This document shows, piece after piece, positions 8,649 through 16,259 of a stretch of DNA of 26,051 bases. The position numbers and the translations under genes were made by a program. The first letter of the stretch is position 1, and every line of letters begins with the position of its first letter. The notes under the pieces were generated by a model. It ran no database searches. It saw only the letters and a list, made by a program, of their open reading frames with translations, and was not told the DNA's origin. The DNA comes from CAZAQV01 sp964487255 (GTDB lineage: Bacteria > Myxococcota_A > Polyangia > Polyangiales > CAZAQV01), in the NCBI GenBank assembly GCA_964487255.1, contig CAZAQV010000044.1, positions 1 through 26,051 of the forward strand, written 5' to 3'.

Positions 8649-10178
8649 TTAGAGCTTGTACACGCCGCTGTCCGCGCTGTTGCCCCAGTCGTCGAGGGCG
8701 ACAACGTTGAACGACGAGCCGCTTCCGTAAAGGTTTCGGTAAGGCTGCAGCAAAAGCTCGGTGCTCTGCGGAGGACCGTTTTCGAAGTGGAGATAGTCGC
8801 GCACTTCGCCTTCCACGATGAAAAGAAGTACGCGCAGTTTGTTGACACTGCTGATGCGAACGCGCGTGCTGTTGATGTCGAAAACGGGTGGGGTGTTGTT
8901 GGCGTAGTTGATCGAGACACCGTCGAGGTAACGTTGGAAAAGCAGCCACGCGGCATTGCCCGGGTACCACCGCGGTTCATCTTGCTCAGTCACGTGTGAG
9001 AGGCCACCGCTAGTCGCGCTCGGAGGTTCAGTGACGGAAAACCAGCGAAGAATGTGGTCGAAACCGCGACTCATCATGTACGTCTCGCTCGGTTGCGTAT
9101 GGTACACACCGAGGCAATGGCCAAGTTCGTGCAAAGTCGCACCGAGCCCAGTGGCGTAGTTCGCCCACGCGCGCTTTCGGCCTGCGGAGTCGTCGAACAA
9201 GGAGGTGCCATCGATGACGGAGGTGTCCTGTGTGCGTTCCGGGACCTGGGCCAAGTTTTCGGGCCAGGTGTGCAGTGAGGAGGAGCCGAAGAGCGCAAGT
9301 CGCCCGCCGCCGAGTGCGGTGTGCCCGCCGACGGTTTTTGTGCTCGGGTCGTACCGTGTGAACGCCATGACCGCGACGTGAATGGTTTCGTCGGCGTCGG
9401 GCTGGTTGGATAGCTCGCTGTTGATCGCGCCCCAAAGGTCGCCGCCCGACATGCCGAGCGCCTGTGCGCGTGTGAGGTTACTCTTGTGAAGGAGGATGTC
9501 AGCCCGGCCGCTGCTGTCGCGCACGACGTTGAATGTTCTTCGCACGCCATTTTGGCGTTGCATGGATTCGGCGGTGAAGGTTTGCAGCATGTCGGCGGCC
9601 AGTTCGAGCCGTGCGATGGCGCTGGCCGTACTCGATGGTTCTGCGGGTGGCGCCTGAAACGTGCCGTCACCGTCCGCCGCCATCACGTACACGAAACGAA
9701 CCCGATGGGGATTGGTTTGCGGCTCGTAGGAGAGCGTGAGCGACGTCGTTTTGCCGTCGGCATCAAGGTGGAGTTTGTTGGGACCCTTGGCGAGCCGAAC
9801 CAAGGCTTTGAAGAAACCATCACGAACGGGCCAGCGCATGGAAGGTTCGCTCCCGGCGGAGACATCGATGGCGCTGAGTAGAGGGTCGACGCGGCCAACG
9901 ATGCGAGCGAGCGGGTGGTTTAGCGTTTGGCCGTCTCGTAGATTGTCGAGCTGTACAGCGAGCCTCGGCGCGTCGCCGTCGACGGATGCATCGACTTGTG
10001 CTCCATCGCGTGTGGCGATCGCGTCGACTTGTGCGTCTTGAGGCGAGGTTGCGCCGTCGATGGTGTCTGCTACTCGGGCGTCGTGCCAGCGGAGCTCGCC
10101 TTTGAGGGTTGTTGTGCAGTTCGCGAGTAGCCCCAGCAGAAGCGCATGGAGTATCGCTCGTACGCGTTCAGTCCACAT
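8649..10178 (-). CDS. HExxHxxGxxH metalloprotease-like lipoprotein (resembles the fungal YIL108W family)
   Basis: From ATG 10178 the product has 509 residues. The signal peptide ends in LLANC, a lipobox, so it is probably a surface or periplasmic lipoprotein. HELGHCLGVYH at about 350-360 is a metzincin zinc site, with a Met pair (MM, 368-369) where the Met-turn would be. Upstream blocks (VRFVYVMAADGDGTF, LQTFTAESM, NGVRRTF, GHTALGGGRLALFGSSSLHTW, GLGATLHELGH) strongly recall the putative peptidase family known mainly from fungi and other eukaryotes (YIL108W; Pfam Metallopep), which also has a GHAALGGG...FGSHCL...GIGAHLHEVGH pattern. That match is from memory. The N-terminal 100 residues are an Ala/Asp-rich linker and an Ig-like segment. 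An upstream in-frame start at 10244 would run through the inverted repeat at 10221-10245 and looks wrong. Protease activity is inferred. Confidence 0.8.
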   Translation of the reverse strand: MWTERVRAILHALLLGLLANCTTTLKGELRWHDARVADTIDGATSPQDAQVDAIATRDGAQVDASVDGDAPRLAVQLDNLRDGQTLNHPLARIVGRVDPLLSAIDVSAGSEPSMRWPVRDGFFKALVRLAKGPNKLHLDADGKTTSLTLSYEPQTNPHRVRFVYVMAADGDGTFQAPPAEPSSTASAIARLELAADMLQTFTAESMQRQNGVRRTFNVVRDSSGRADILLHKSNLTRAQALGMSGGDLWGAINSELSNQPDADETIHVAVMAFTRYDPSTKTVGGHTALGGGRLALFGSSSLHTWPENLAQVPERTQDTSVIDGTSLFDDSAGRKRAWANYATGLGATLHELGHCLGVYHTQPSETYMMSRGFDHILRWFSVTEPPSATSGGLSHVTEQDEPRWYPGNAAWLLFQRYLDGVSINYANNTPPVFDINSTRVRISSVNKLRVLLFIVEGEVRDYLHFENGPPQSTELLLQPYRNLYGSGSSFNVVALDDWGNSADSGVYKL

Positions 10179-10196
10179 TTTTGGAGATACCAAAAA
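10178..10196 (-). promoter_or_regulatory. Inverted repeat over the metzincin start codon
   Basis: A perfect 7-bp inverted repeat (TTTTTGG / CCAAAAA, spacer AGATA) touches the first base of the ATG at 10178. It spans the position of the ribosome binding site and could be an operator or translational hairpin. It may also be chance. No matching repeat was seen elsewhere in the window. Confidence 0.25.
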
Positions 10197-10220
10197 CGTG
10201 CACTTTCCGCCTGTTGTCAA

Positions 10221-10245
10221 TTTGAGGGGGGAGTTCCCCCTCAAA
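10221..10245. repeat. REP-like hairpin, 10-bp perfect stem
   Basis: TTTGAGGGGG (10221-10230) pairs with CCCCCTCAAA (10236-10245) around a 5-base loop, followed by a further partial copy of the arm (AACTCCCCC). It lies in the 223-bp gap between the metzincin and CBM9 genes. The minus-strand reading lacks a clean T-run, so it is a weak terminator at best. The shape is like the short intergenic palindromic repeats found in multiple copies in some genomes. The rest of the gap holds nothing I can assign. Confidence 0.55.
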
Positions 10246-10401
10246 CTCCCCCGGCAAGTGTGCTGTGTTTTCGCTAAACAGTCTGGGGTTCACATGCCCT
10301 GCTCGATCGTGGACTGAACGGTTACGTATCGCTCGTGCTGACTTGGCGGACGCACACACGGGCACAGTGTGTGCCCTTGTTCAAACCCGTGCAACGCCAA
10401 T

Positions 10402-11430
10402 CTATTGCCCGAACACCAACTCGCCGAAGCCGTCGGGGTCATTGACGGTGCCTCCGTTCTCATTCCACCAAACCGCTTTGTAATGCTTACCGGATGAAGT
10501 TCTGTCATTGTGGGCCGTGTCAAAACCCCACGGTGCGCTCGGTGGGGCAGTGAGTCCAAAGGCGGACCATGGAACCGCAATTTCGATTCTATACCCGCCC
10601 CACGTACGCGTGGTGGCGACATCGTAGCTCGGGTTCCAACTTGGATCGCGGCCACCGGACGCGACTCCTTTGCTGTCGCGCCGGACGCCGTCGGCATTGA
10701 CGAGAATTTTGAAGTCACCAACGGTAGCGTCGCTTCCGCCGTTATTGTCGAGGTCGAATAGCAGCTCGATGCCATCATCCACCCAAACTTCGCCGTCACG
10801 TTTTCTAACTGTTGTTTGTACGTCAAGATCGAGGACATAGGCGGCAATGAATAGGTGCGTATCATTGTACATGAGCTTATGCACCGCCGACGTTCTTGTG
10901 CTGGAAATGCTCAGGTCGATTGCATTTGCGTTTGCGAACTCAGAAAGGACTCCGTCGATGACAGGCGCTGTCTTCGCGCGCATCGCTGTATAGCGACCGG
11001 GTGTCTCATCGGGCGCACTTGCATCAGGTTGGGGCGCACTCGCATCGGGCGTACTTGCATCGGGCGCACTTGCATCAGGTTGGGGCGCGCTTGCATCCGG
11101 CTGTGGCGCACTTGCGTCGGGCTGCGACATGCTTGCATCCGGTTGCAGCGCATTTGCGTCGGGCTGCAGCGCACTTGCGTCGGGCCGCGGCGCACTTGCA
11201 TCGAAGGACGGTCCCGTTCGATCCTCCGAGGGGGATGGGCTAGAACTCGTGGGCGACAGCCCTGAATCGGACCCATCCACGTCTTCTGGGGCGAGGGAGA
11301 TTGTAGAGAGCGACTCGTCGTGATCGATATTCGCGCAGCCGATGCAGAGCGCAAAGAGCGTCGTCCAGCCGATCACCATCAGTGTATTCGGTATCACGAC
11401 ACGCTTCCCTTTTTCCTCTCTTGCTTCCAT
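10402..11430 (-). CDS. Lipoprotein with Asp/Ser/Pro repeat linker and CBM9-type domain
   Basis: A 342-residue secreted protein. The start at ATG 11430 is fixed by AAGGAG at 11434-11439, four bases upstream (longer in-frame starts exist). A hydrophobic segment ends at Cys about 32 (FALCIGC), a probable lipobox. Residues about 75-140 are repeats of QPDASAP, a flexible spacer. The last 190 residues form a CBM9-type domain with the blocks shared by its neighbours: APVIDGVLSEFANA, VDDGIELLFD, DFKILVNADGVRRD, GYRIEIAVPWSAFGL and GFGELVF. CBM9 modules bind sugar chains, classically at their reducing ends. No catalytic domain is present. It may be a surface glycan-binding protein working with the lyase encoded just upstream (11615-12820); together the two look like a split version of the gene at 12828-14966. 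Confidence 0.85.
   Translation of the reverse strand: MEAREEKGKRVVIPNTLMVIGWTTLFALCIGCANIDHDESLSTISLAPEDVDGSDSGLSPTSSSPSPSEDRTGPSFDASAPRPDASALQPDANALQPDASMSQPDASAPQPDASAPQPDASAPDASTPDASAPQPDASAPDETPGRYTAMRAKTAPVIDGVLSEFANANAIDLSISSTRTSAVHKLMYNDTHLFIAAYVLDLDVQTTVRKRDGEVWVDDGIELLFDLDNNGGSDATVGDFKILVNADGVRRDSKGVASGGRDPSWNPSYDVATTRTWGGYRIEIAVPWSAFGLTAPPSAPWGFDTAHNDRTSSGKHYKAVWWNENGGTVNDPDGFGELVFGQ
11008..11202 (-). repeat. Tandem 21-bp repeats coding the QPDASAP linker
   Basis: About nine imperfect units, mostly 21 bp with two shortened units, encode QPDASAP, QPDASAL, QPDANAL or PDASTP. It is an in-frame microsatellite-like array inside the CBM9 lipoprotein gene, and probably variable in length between strains. 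Confidence 0.85.
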
Positions 11431-11614
11431 GTGCTCCTTCCTGACACACGCACACGTTCCCTCACGCAATATCAAAGCAAGGCTCGTGCCATCGCGAAAC
11501 CCTTAAGATCTCGTGTCCAGCGGAATGGAAAGCCAGGGCTTGGAGCGTGGTGGGCTCTAACCGGCTCTAAGAAAGCGCCAGTCCAGGGTACGGAACCCGT
11601 GTTTTTCTTATGCC

Positions 11615-12820
11615 CTATTTGTTTGGGCCGGAGCCGGCCATGATCTTCTGGCGCAGCGCCTCATCGGCGGCTTCTGCCTGATAGTCGTAGATACCCTTCG
11701 GATCGAACACGGTGCCTGCCAGTCTTTCGGTCTCGTAGATTGCGCTGTCCATGAGCCAGTTGCCAACGGCTCGGATGCGTCCCGGTCCGGCGGTGGCATT
11801 GCAGGTTGGGCAGGTCGCGCGGTCGCCCCCGCGAGGCCCACGCTTGAAAATGTTGTTCTCCGCTAGCATTTGCGCTGAACCGACGCTGATCATGGCAGGG
11901 CCCGCACTCCCGTAGCCCCAGTTTTCGACGTAGTTGTTGAACGAATGCATGCGGGCCGATTGTTGCTCGCCACCGTTGATCTTCGGGTGCCGGTCGGCGC
12001 TGTCATGCATGTAGTTATGATGGACGGTTGTGCGGCTCTTGCCCTGGACGCTCGCGGTTGCGTCGGTACCAATCAAGATGGAATGCGCGTTGTTGTTGAA
12101 CTCGTTCCACGAAATCGTCACGTTAGACGATTCAGGCATCCCGACACCTTTGTCGTTCCAGCCGTAGATGTGGTTGTGGTCGATCCACACATTGGCGGCA
12201 CCAAAGATGAGGATGCCATCTTCGCGACCTTCGCCGCCGCCAGCTCGCTTGCCTCCTCCGCGAATGGTGAGGTTGCGGATGATGATATTGTCTTGGCGCA
12301 GTTCAAAACCACCGATCGTTGAGCCATTTGGCGCTTTGACGGTGACGTCCTTGCCCGCGCCATCGATCGTCTTGTCAGCGGTCGGGCGGATCGGTGAGCT
12401 GAGCGTGATGGTCCCCGAGACGGCGAAGGTGATGACCTTGGCGCCGCTCGACTCCGCACCTGCGCGCAGGCTGCCTTCCCCAGAGTCTGCAAGGTTGGTC
12501 ACGACGTACGATGCACCGCCAGCGCCACCGGTGGCGTCACGCCCAAATCCGATTGGACCGCCCTCTACACTGATGCCGCTGTCCGCGATGGAGGCCATCG
12601 CATCGACCGCCGTCTCGCCTCCGTCGAGAAGAAGCGAACCATCGAGAGTACTGGTGTTTGGATTTGAGCTGTCGGACGTTGTAAGTGTGCTGTCCGTTTC
12701 AGCATCTCCTCGGGCAACGTCAGCGGCGAAGGGCTCCGTCGAGGGCTCCTCTGCGCAAGCGGCGCTTGCCAACGTGACGCAGAGGAGTAGTGACAGGGAT
12801 GTCGGATTTCGAGGCAACAC
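11615..12820 (-). CDS. Pectate-lyase-like (PL1) lipoprotein without a binding domain
   Basis: From GTG 12820, seven bases after the upstream stop codon, the product has about 401 residues; the ATG at 12877 would overlap the upstream gene by 50 bases. A signal peptide ends in ASAAC, a lipobox. After a 60-residue linker the last 314 residues are a right-handed beta-helix of polysaccharide lyase family 1 type. Visible family blocks are SGTITLSSPIRPTADKTIDG, NIIIRNLTIRGGG, NVWIDHNHIYGWNDKG, SSNVTISWNEF and TTVHHNYMHDSADRHPKI. The Arg of RHP fits the catalytic Arg of RxPxxR, but the second Arg is Asn here. Lyases of this fold cleave pectate by beta-elimination; the substrate here is inferred. Long stretches match the neighbouring gene almost base for base, so duplication or gene conversion was recent. 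Confidence 0.88.
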   Translation of the reverse strand: MLPRNPTSLSLLLCVTLASAACAEEPSTEPFAADVARGDAETDSTLTTSDSSNPNTSTLDGSLLLDGGETAVDAMASIADSGISVEGGPIGFGRDATGGAGGASYVVTNLADSGEGSLRAGAESSGAKVITFAVSGTITLSSPIRPTADKTIDGAGKDVTVKAPNGSTIGGFELRQDNIIIRNLTIRGGGKRAGGGEGREDGILIFGAANVWIDHNHIYGWNDKGVGMPESSNVTISWNEFNNNAHSILIGTDATASVQGKSRTTVHHNYMHDSADRHPKINGGEQQSARMHSFNNYVENWGYGSAGPAMISVGSAQMLAENNIFKRGPRGGDRATCPTCNATAGPGRIRAVGNWLMDSAIYETERLAGTVFDPKGIYDYQAEAADEALRQKIMAGSGPNK

Positions 12821-12827
12821 CTTAACT

Positions 12828-14966
12828 TTATTGGTTCGGTCCGACGCCGGCCATGATCTTCTGCCGCAGCGTCTCATTGGCGGTTTCTGCCTGATAGTTA
12901 TAGATACCCTTCGGATCGAACACGGTGCCTGGGAGACGTTCGATCTCGTAGATGGAGCCGTCCATGAGCCAGTTGTCGATCACCTTGGCGGCGCCATCGG
13001 CATTCTTTCCGGAGCAAGTCGGGCACACGGCTTTGTCTCCGCCGCGGCCGCCGGTCTGGAAGATGTTGCGTTCGGCGAGTAGTTGGGCAGCGCCGACGCT
13101 GATCATGGCAGGGCCCGCACTCCCGTAGCCCCAGTTTTTCACGTAGTTGTTGAAAGCGTGCATGCGCGCGACGGTGTGGCCGCCGCCGTTGATCTTGGGG
13201 TGCCGGTCGGCGCTGTCATGCATGTAGTTATGATGCACGGTCGTTCGACTGTTGACCTGCGCGCTGGCGGTGGCGTTCGTGCCCACGAGGATCGAGTGCT
13301 CGTTGGCATAGAACTCGTTCCAAGAGATCGTTACGTTGGACGAGACAGGCATGCCGATCCCCTTGTCGTTCCAGCCGTGGATGCGATTGTGATCGATCCA
13401 GACGTTCGACGCACCGTAAACCGTGAAGCCGTCTTCACGCCCCTCTCCGCCGCCAGCTCGCGCGCCCCCGCCTTGGACGGTCAGGTTGCGGACGATGACG
13501 TTGTCTTGCTCCAAGATGAAGCCGCTGATGGTCGATCCATTTGGGGCTTTGACGGTGACGGCCTTGCCCGCTCCATCGATCGTTTTGTTGGCCGTTGGGC
13601 GGATGGGTTTACTGAGCGTGATGGTTCCCGAGACGGCGAAGGTGATGACCTTGGCCCCGCTCGACTCCGCTCCTGCGCGCAGGCTTCCGTCCCCGGAGTC
13701 CTGTAGGTTGGTGACGACGTACGATGCGCCGCCCGCGCCACCGGTCGTGTTGCGCCCAAAGCCAATCGGCTTCCCGGTGGGCAGAGGTGTGGGCTCGGGG
13801 TCTGTGGGCTCGGGGTCCGTGGGCTCGGGGTCTGTGGGCTCGGGGTCCGTGGGCTCGGGGTCTGTGGGTTCTGCCGCGCCAGGTGGTGCGACAAGAGTGC
13901 TGAAGCTAAGCTCACCCCAACCGGCTGGGTCGTTGACGCCGCCACCGTTTTGGTTCCACCAGACAGCCTTGCTGGTCTGGCCTGCAGCGTTGCGGTCGTT
14001 TTGTGCGGTATCGAAACCCCAGGCGGCTGCAGGTGCGCCAGCGAGGCCAAATGCTGACCACGGAATCGCCATCTCGATTTGGTAGCCATCGGCCGTGGGG
14101 ACCGCGGCGACCTGGTAGGCGGGGTTCCAGCTGGCATCAAAGCTACCAGTAGCCGAGCCCTCGCCATCGCGTCGTACGCCGTCGGCATTGATGATGACCT
14201 TGAAGTCACCGCTGCTGAGGTTGGTTCCACCTTCGCCACCGATGTCAAACATCAGTTCGATATTGTCGTCGTTCCAGATGGCGCCATCTCGGGTCGCGTT
14301 CGTGGTCTGTACATCGCCATCGATAACCGATGCGGCGACGTAGAGGTGGGTATTGCTCCAGAGCAGCTTGTGCACAGCCGTCGTTCCGCTGGATGGGCTC
14401 AAATCGATAGCGGGCGCATTGGCGAACTCCGAAAGCTCGCCATCGATCGTCGGTGTGTTTTCCGCGAGCATCGCCGCGTACTGTCCCGCCGCGACATCGG
14501 GTTGCTCGAGCTCGGCGTCGGGCGATGAAGAGCCCGTTCCAGCGTCCGGTGTCGGCTCGGGTCCCGAATCGGGGAAGGGATCCCCTTCTGGAACCACCGT
14601 CACCGTGAACACCGTCTTGGCCGAAACGTCCTCTTGGACAGTGGTGAGCGAGAGAATGATGAACGTGAGTTCCGAGACATCGGGCGCGGTAAAACGCAAA
14701 ACTGAGACGCTTGGGTCGGGAATGGGCACCGTCGGTCCACTAAGCTGCTCCCAGTGGTATGTTCCCGCCCCAGCGAAGATCGAGGAAGCATCGAGCACGA
14801 CCTCTTGGCCCGCATAGAGCGTAAGTTCTGTGCCGCTTGGCCCCTGGTCCTCGAGCGTTGTTGCGCAGCTCGATACAAGAGAAAGTGCCAACAGCCATGC
14901 CCAGAGTCGGGCGTTTGTTGCAGACGCTAGAAGGTCGATACGATGATGATTCCCGCTCACATGCAT
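12828..14966 (-). CDS. Three-module lipoprotein: PKD-like, CBM9-type and PL1 pectate-lyase-like domains
   Basis: About 712 residues from ATG 14966, chosen because it gives a normal signal peptide ending in LVSSC (lipobox, Cys about 34); the open frame runs back to 15074. Residues about 45-125 are a PKD-like beta-sandwich (VVLDASSIFAGAGTYHWEQL, VLRFTAPDVSE). A Pro/Asp/Ser linker follows, then a CBM9-type domain at about 165-350 (ELSEFANAPAIDL, WNDDNIELMFD, WGELSF), then EPTDP repeats, then a PL1 domain from about 398 with WIDHNRIHGWNDKG and DRHPKINGG. The whole resembles a lipid-anchored enzyme that binds plant-type polysaccharide and cleaves it. Its 3' end is seven bases from the single-module lyase gene, so the two are very likely one operon. 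A conserved 24-bp motif lies 119 bases upstream. Confidence 0.9.
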   Translation of the reverse strand: MHVSGNHHRIDLLASATNARLWAWLLALSLVSSCATTLEDQGPSGTELTLYAGQEVVLDASSIFAGAGTYHWEQLSGPTVPIPDPSVSVLRFTAPDVSELTFIILSLTTVQEDVSAKTVFTVTVVPEGDPFPDSGPEPTPDAGTGSSSPDAELEQPDVAAGQYAAMLAENTPTIDGELSEFANAPAIDLSPSSGTTAVHKLLWSNTHLYVAASVIDGDVQTTNATRDGAIWNDDNIELMFDIGGEGGTNLSSGDFKVIINADGVRRDGEGSATGSFDASWNPAYQVAAVPTADGYQIEMAIPWSAFGLAGAPAAAWGFDTAQNDRNAAGQTSKAVWWNQNGGGVNDPAGWGELSFSTLVAPPGAAEPTDPEPTDPEPTDPEPTDPEPTDPEPTPLPTGKPIGFGRNTTGGAGGASYVVTNLQDSGDGSLRAGAESSGAKVITFAVSGTITLSKPIRPTANKTIDGAGKAVTVKAPNGSTISGFILEQDNVIVRNLTVQGGGARAGGGEGREDGFTVYGASNVWIDHNRIHGWNDKGIGMPVSSNVTISWNEFYANEHSILVGTNATASAQVNSRTTVHHNYMHDSADRHPKINGGGHTVARMHAFNNYVKNWGYGSAGPAMISVGAAQLLAERNIFQTGGRGGDKAVCPTCSGKNADGAAKVIDNWLMDGSIYEIERLPGTVFDPKGIYNYQAETANETLRQKIMAGVGPNQ
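13789..13869 (-). repeat. Tandem 15-bp repeats coding the EPTDP linker
   Basis: Five full copies of GTGGGCTCGGGGTCY and a partial sixth encode EPTDP repeats between the CBM9 and PL1 domains. The last base alternates T and C, so the array may have grown in 30-bp steps. Confidence 0.92.
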
Positions 14967-15084
14967 GACAAGGGAATGAGCAAGGGATGTGCCTGGCAGA
15001 AAAACGCAGTATTTTGATGTGTCGCACAAGTTTTCCGCGTGCTCCGGAGCACACCCGGCGCCGGCATGGAACATCGTGGGTCTT

Positions 15085-15108
15085 ACGCGACACGCGTGTT
15101 AGGTGCGT
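15085..15108 (-). promoter_or_regulatory. Conserved 24-bp motif upstream of the first three-module gene
   Basis: ACGCGACACGCGTGTTAGG followed by TGCGT (plus strand) holds the perfect palindrome ACACGCGTGT. A near-identical copy lies at 18520-18543. Both sit 107-119 bases upstream of the start codon of a PKD-CBM9-PL1 gene and on the same side, which suggests an operator or activator site. The rest of the 156-bp gap (14967-15122) shows nothing else clear. Confidence 0.5.
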
Positions 15109-15122
15109 CCAAGGTGCGTGTT

Positions 15123-16163
15123 CTATTGGACAAACACGAGTTCGCCCCAGCCGCTTGGGTCATTGATGGTGCCGCCGTTGTCATTCCACCAGGCGGCTTT
15201 GTTCGTCGCGCCGGAGGTGATTGTGTCGTTTAGCGCGAGGTCAAAGCCCCAGGCCGAGTTTGGAGGTCCGGCGAGGCCAAATTCGGTCCAAGGCACCGCC
15301 ATTTCGATGCGATATCCACTCGCCGTTGGAACAGCGGAGACCTGATGGCTCGGAGTCCAGCTGGTGTCGAACTCTCCCGCCGCGGTTCCTTCGGTATCAC
15401 GCACAACCCCAGCGGCGTTGACGATGATCTTGAAGTCACCAAGGTTGAAATCTGCACCGCCCTCGTTTCCAGGGTCGAACATAAACTCAACACTGTCGTC
15501 GTTCCAGACCTCCTCGTCTCTCTTGCCGAGCGTGGTCTGCACATCGCCGTCCATGACGTCCGCAGCGATGTAGAGGGTGTCGTTGTCCCATAGAAGTTGG
15601 ACGCTCGACGTGGCGCGGGTGGCCGACACTGTGAGGGTAATGGCAGGGCTGCCAGAAAATTCCGATAGTTCGCCATCGATGACGGGGGCTGCCTTCGAGT
15701 GCGCCGCAATGTGTTGACCAGGGCGGACCGCATCAGGAGAAGAGTCGCTCTGGGCATCGGTCGTCGCACCGGTTCCCGAATCGCCGCCGGCGTCCATCGC
15801 AGCATCGCTCGAGCCTCGGGGAACCACGATGATTGTGAAGACGGTTGTGGCGGAGACGTCACCTCGAACATTTAGTAGAGACAAGATTATCGAGGTCGAC
15901 TCAGCAACGTCTGGTGCGATGAAGCGAAGTACCGACGCATTTGGGTCAGAGATTGGCACGGAGGGTCCACGAAGTTGCACCCAATGATAGATGCCACCGG
16001 CAAAGATCGAAGAGGCATCGAGGACCACTTCTTCGCCGGCTTCGAGCTTCAGCTCCGTCCCCTCCACTTCTTGCCACCTCTGAGAGGTCTGCGCACAGGC
16101 AGCGTTCAGCATGAGCATCGTGATGCACAACCGAGACGCCGTTCGGACCAACCCAATCCGCAT
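15123..16163 (-). CDS. Lipoprotein with PKD-like and CBM9-type domains, no catalytic module
   Basis: A 346-residue protein from ATG 16163; earlier in-frame starts up to 16214 exist but would lengthen the signal peptide. A hydrophobic segment ends in LNAAC (lipobox). The PKD-like domain (about 30-115) repeats the neighbours' EEVVLDASSIFAGGIYHW and VLRFIAPDVAE. After an Asp/Ser/Gly linker comes the CBM9-type domain (APVIDGELSEFSGSPAI, WNDDSVEFMFD, DFKIIVNAAGVVRD, GYRIEMAVPWTEFGL, WGELVF), which runs to the C-terminus. It is less like the CBM9 domains of 12828-14966 and 16260-18413 than they are like each other. With no enzyme domain it probably holds substrate at the surface. It lies 96 bases downstream of the next gene and may be co-transcribed with it. 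Confidence 0.86.
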   Translation of the reverse strand: MRIGLVRTASRLCITMLMLNAACAQTSQRWQEVEGTELKLEAGEEVVLDASSIFAGGIYHWVQLRGPSVPISDPNASVLRFIAPDVAESTSIILSLLNVRGDVSATTVFTIIVVPRGSSDAAMDAGGDSGTGATTDAQSDSSPDAVRPGQHIAAHSKAAPVIDGELSEFSGSPAITLTVSATRATSSVQLLWDNDTLYIAADVMDGDVQTTLGKRDEEVWNDDSVEFMFDPGNEGGADFNLGDFKIIVNAAGVVRDTEGTAAGEFDTSWTPSHQVSAVPTASGYRIEMAVPWTEFGLAGPPNSAWGFDLALNDTITSGATNKAAWWNDNGGTINDPSGWGELVFVQ

Positions 16164-16259
16164 GAGATTAGGGTAGCGCAAGCCGTGGTGCAGAGCACGC
16201 GTCGCGCCGGCCAATGCTGCATTTGCAGCACCGAGCGCGACAAGGCCGGTGCTACGGTG

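Noticed and set aside
11560..11610. Terminator after the PL1-only lyase gene
   Set aside because: The GGGT...ACCC stem with T-run reads on the plus strand, while the flanking genes are on the minus strand; the stem is only four base pairs.
12168..13082. 304-codon plus-strand ORF
   Set aside because: Antisense to the PL1 genes and spans the end of one and the start of the next; no domain and Ser/Pro/Arg-rich.
13789..13869. Possible CRISPR array
   Set aside because: The repeats are contiguous 15-mers without spacers and lie in frame inside a protein linker.
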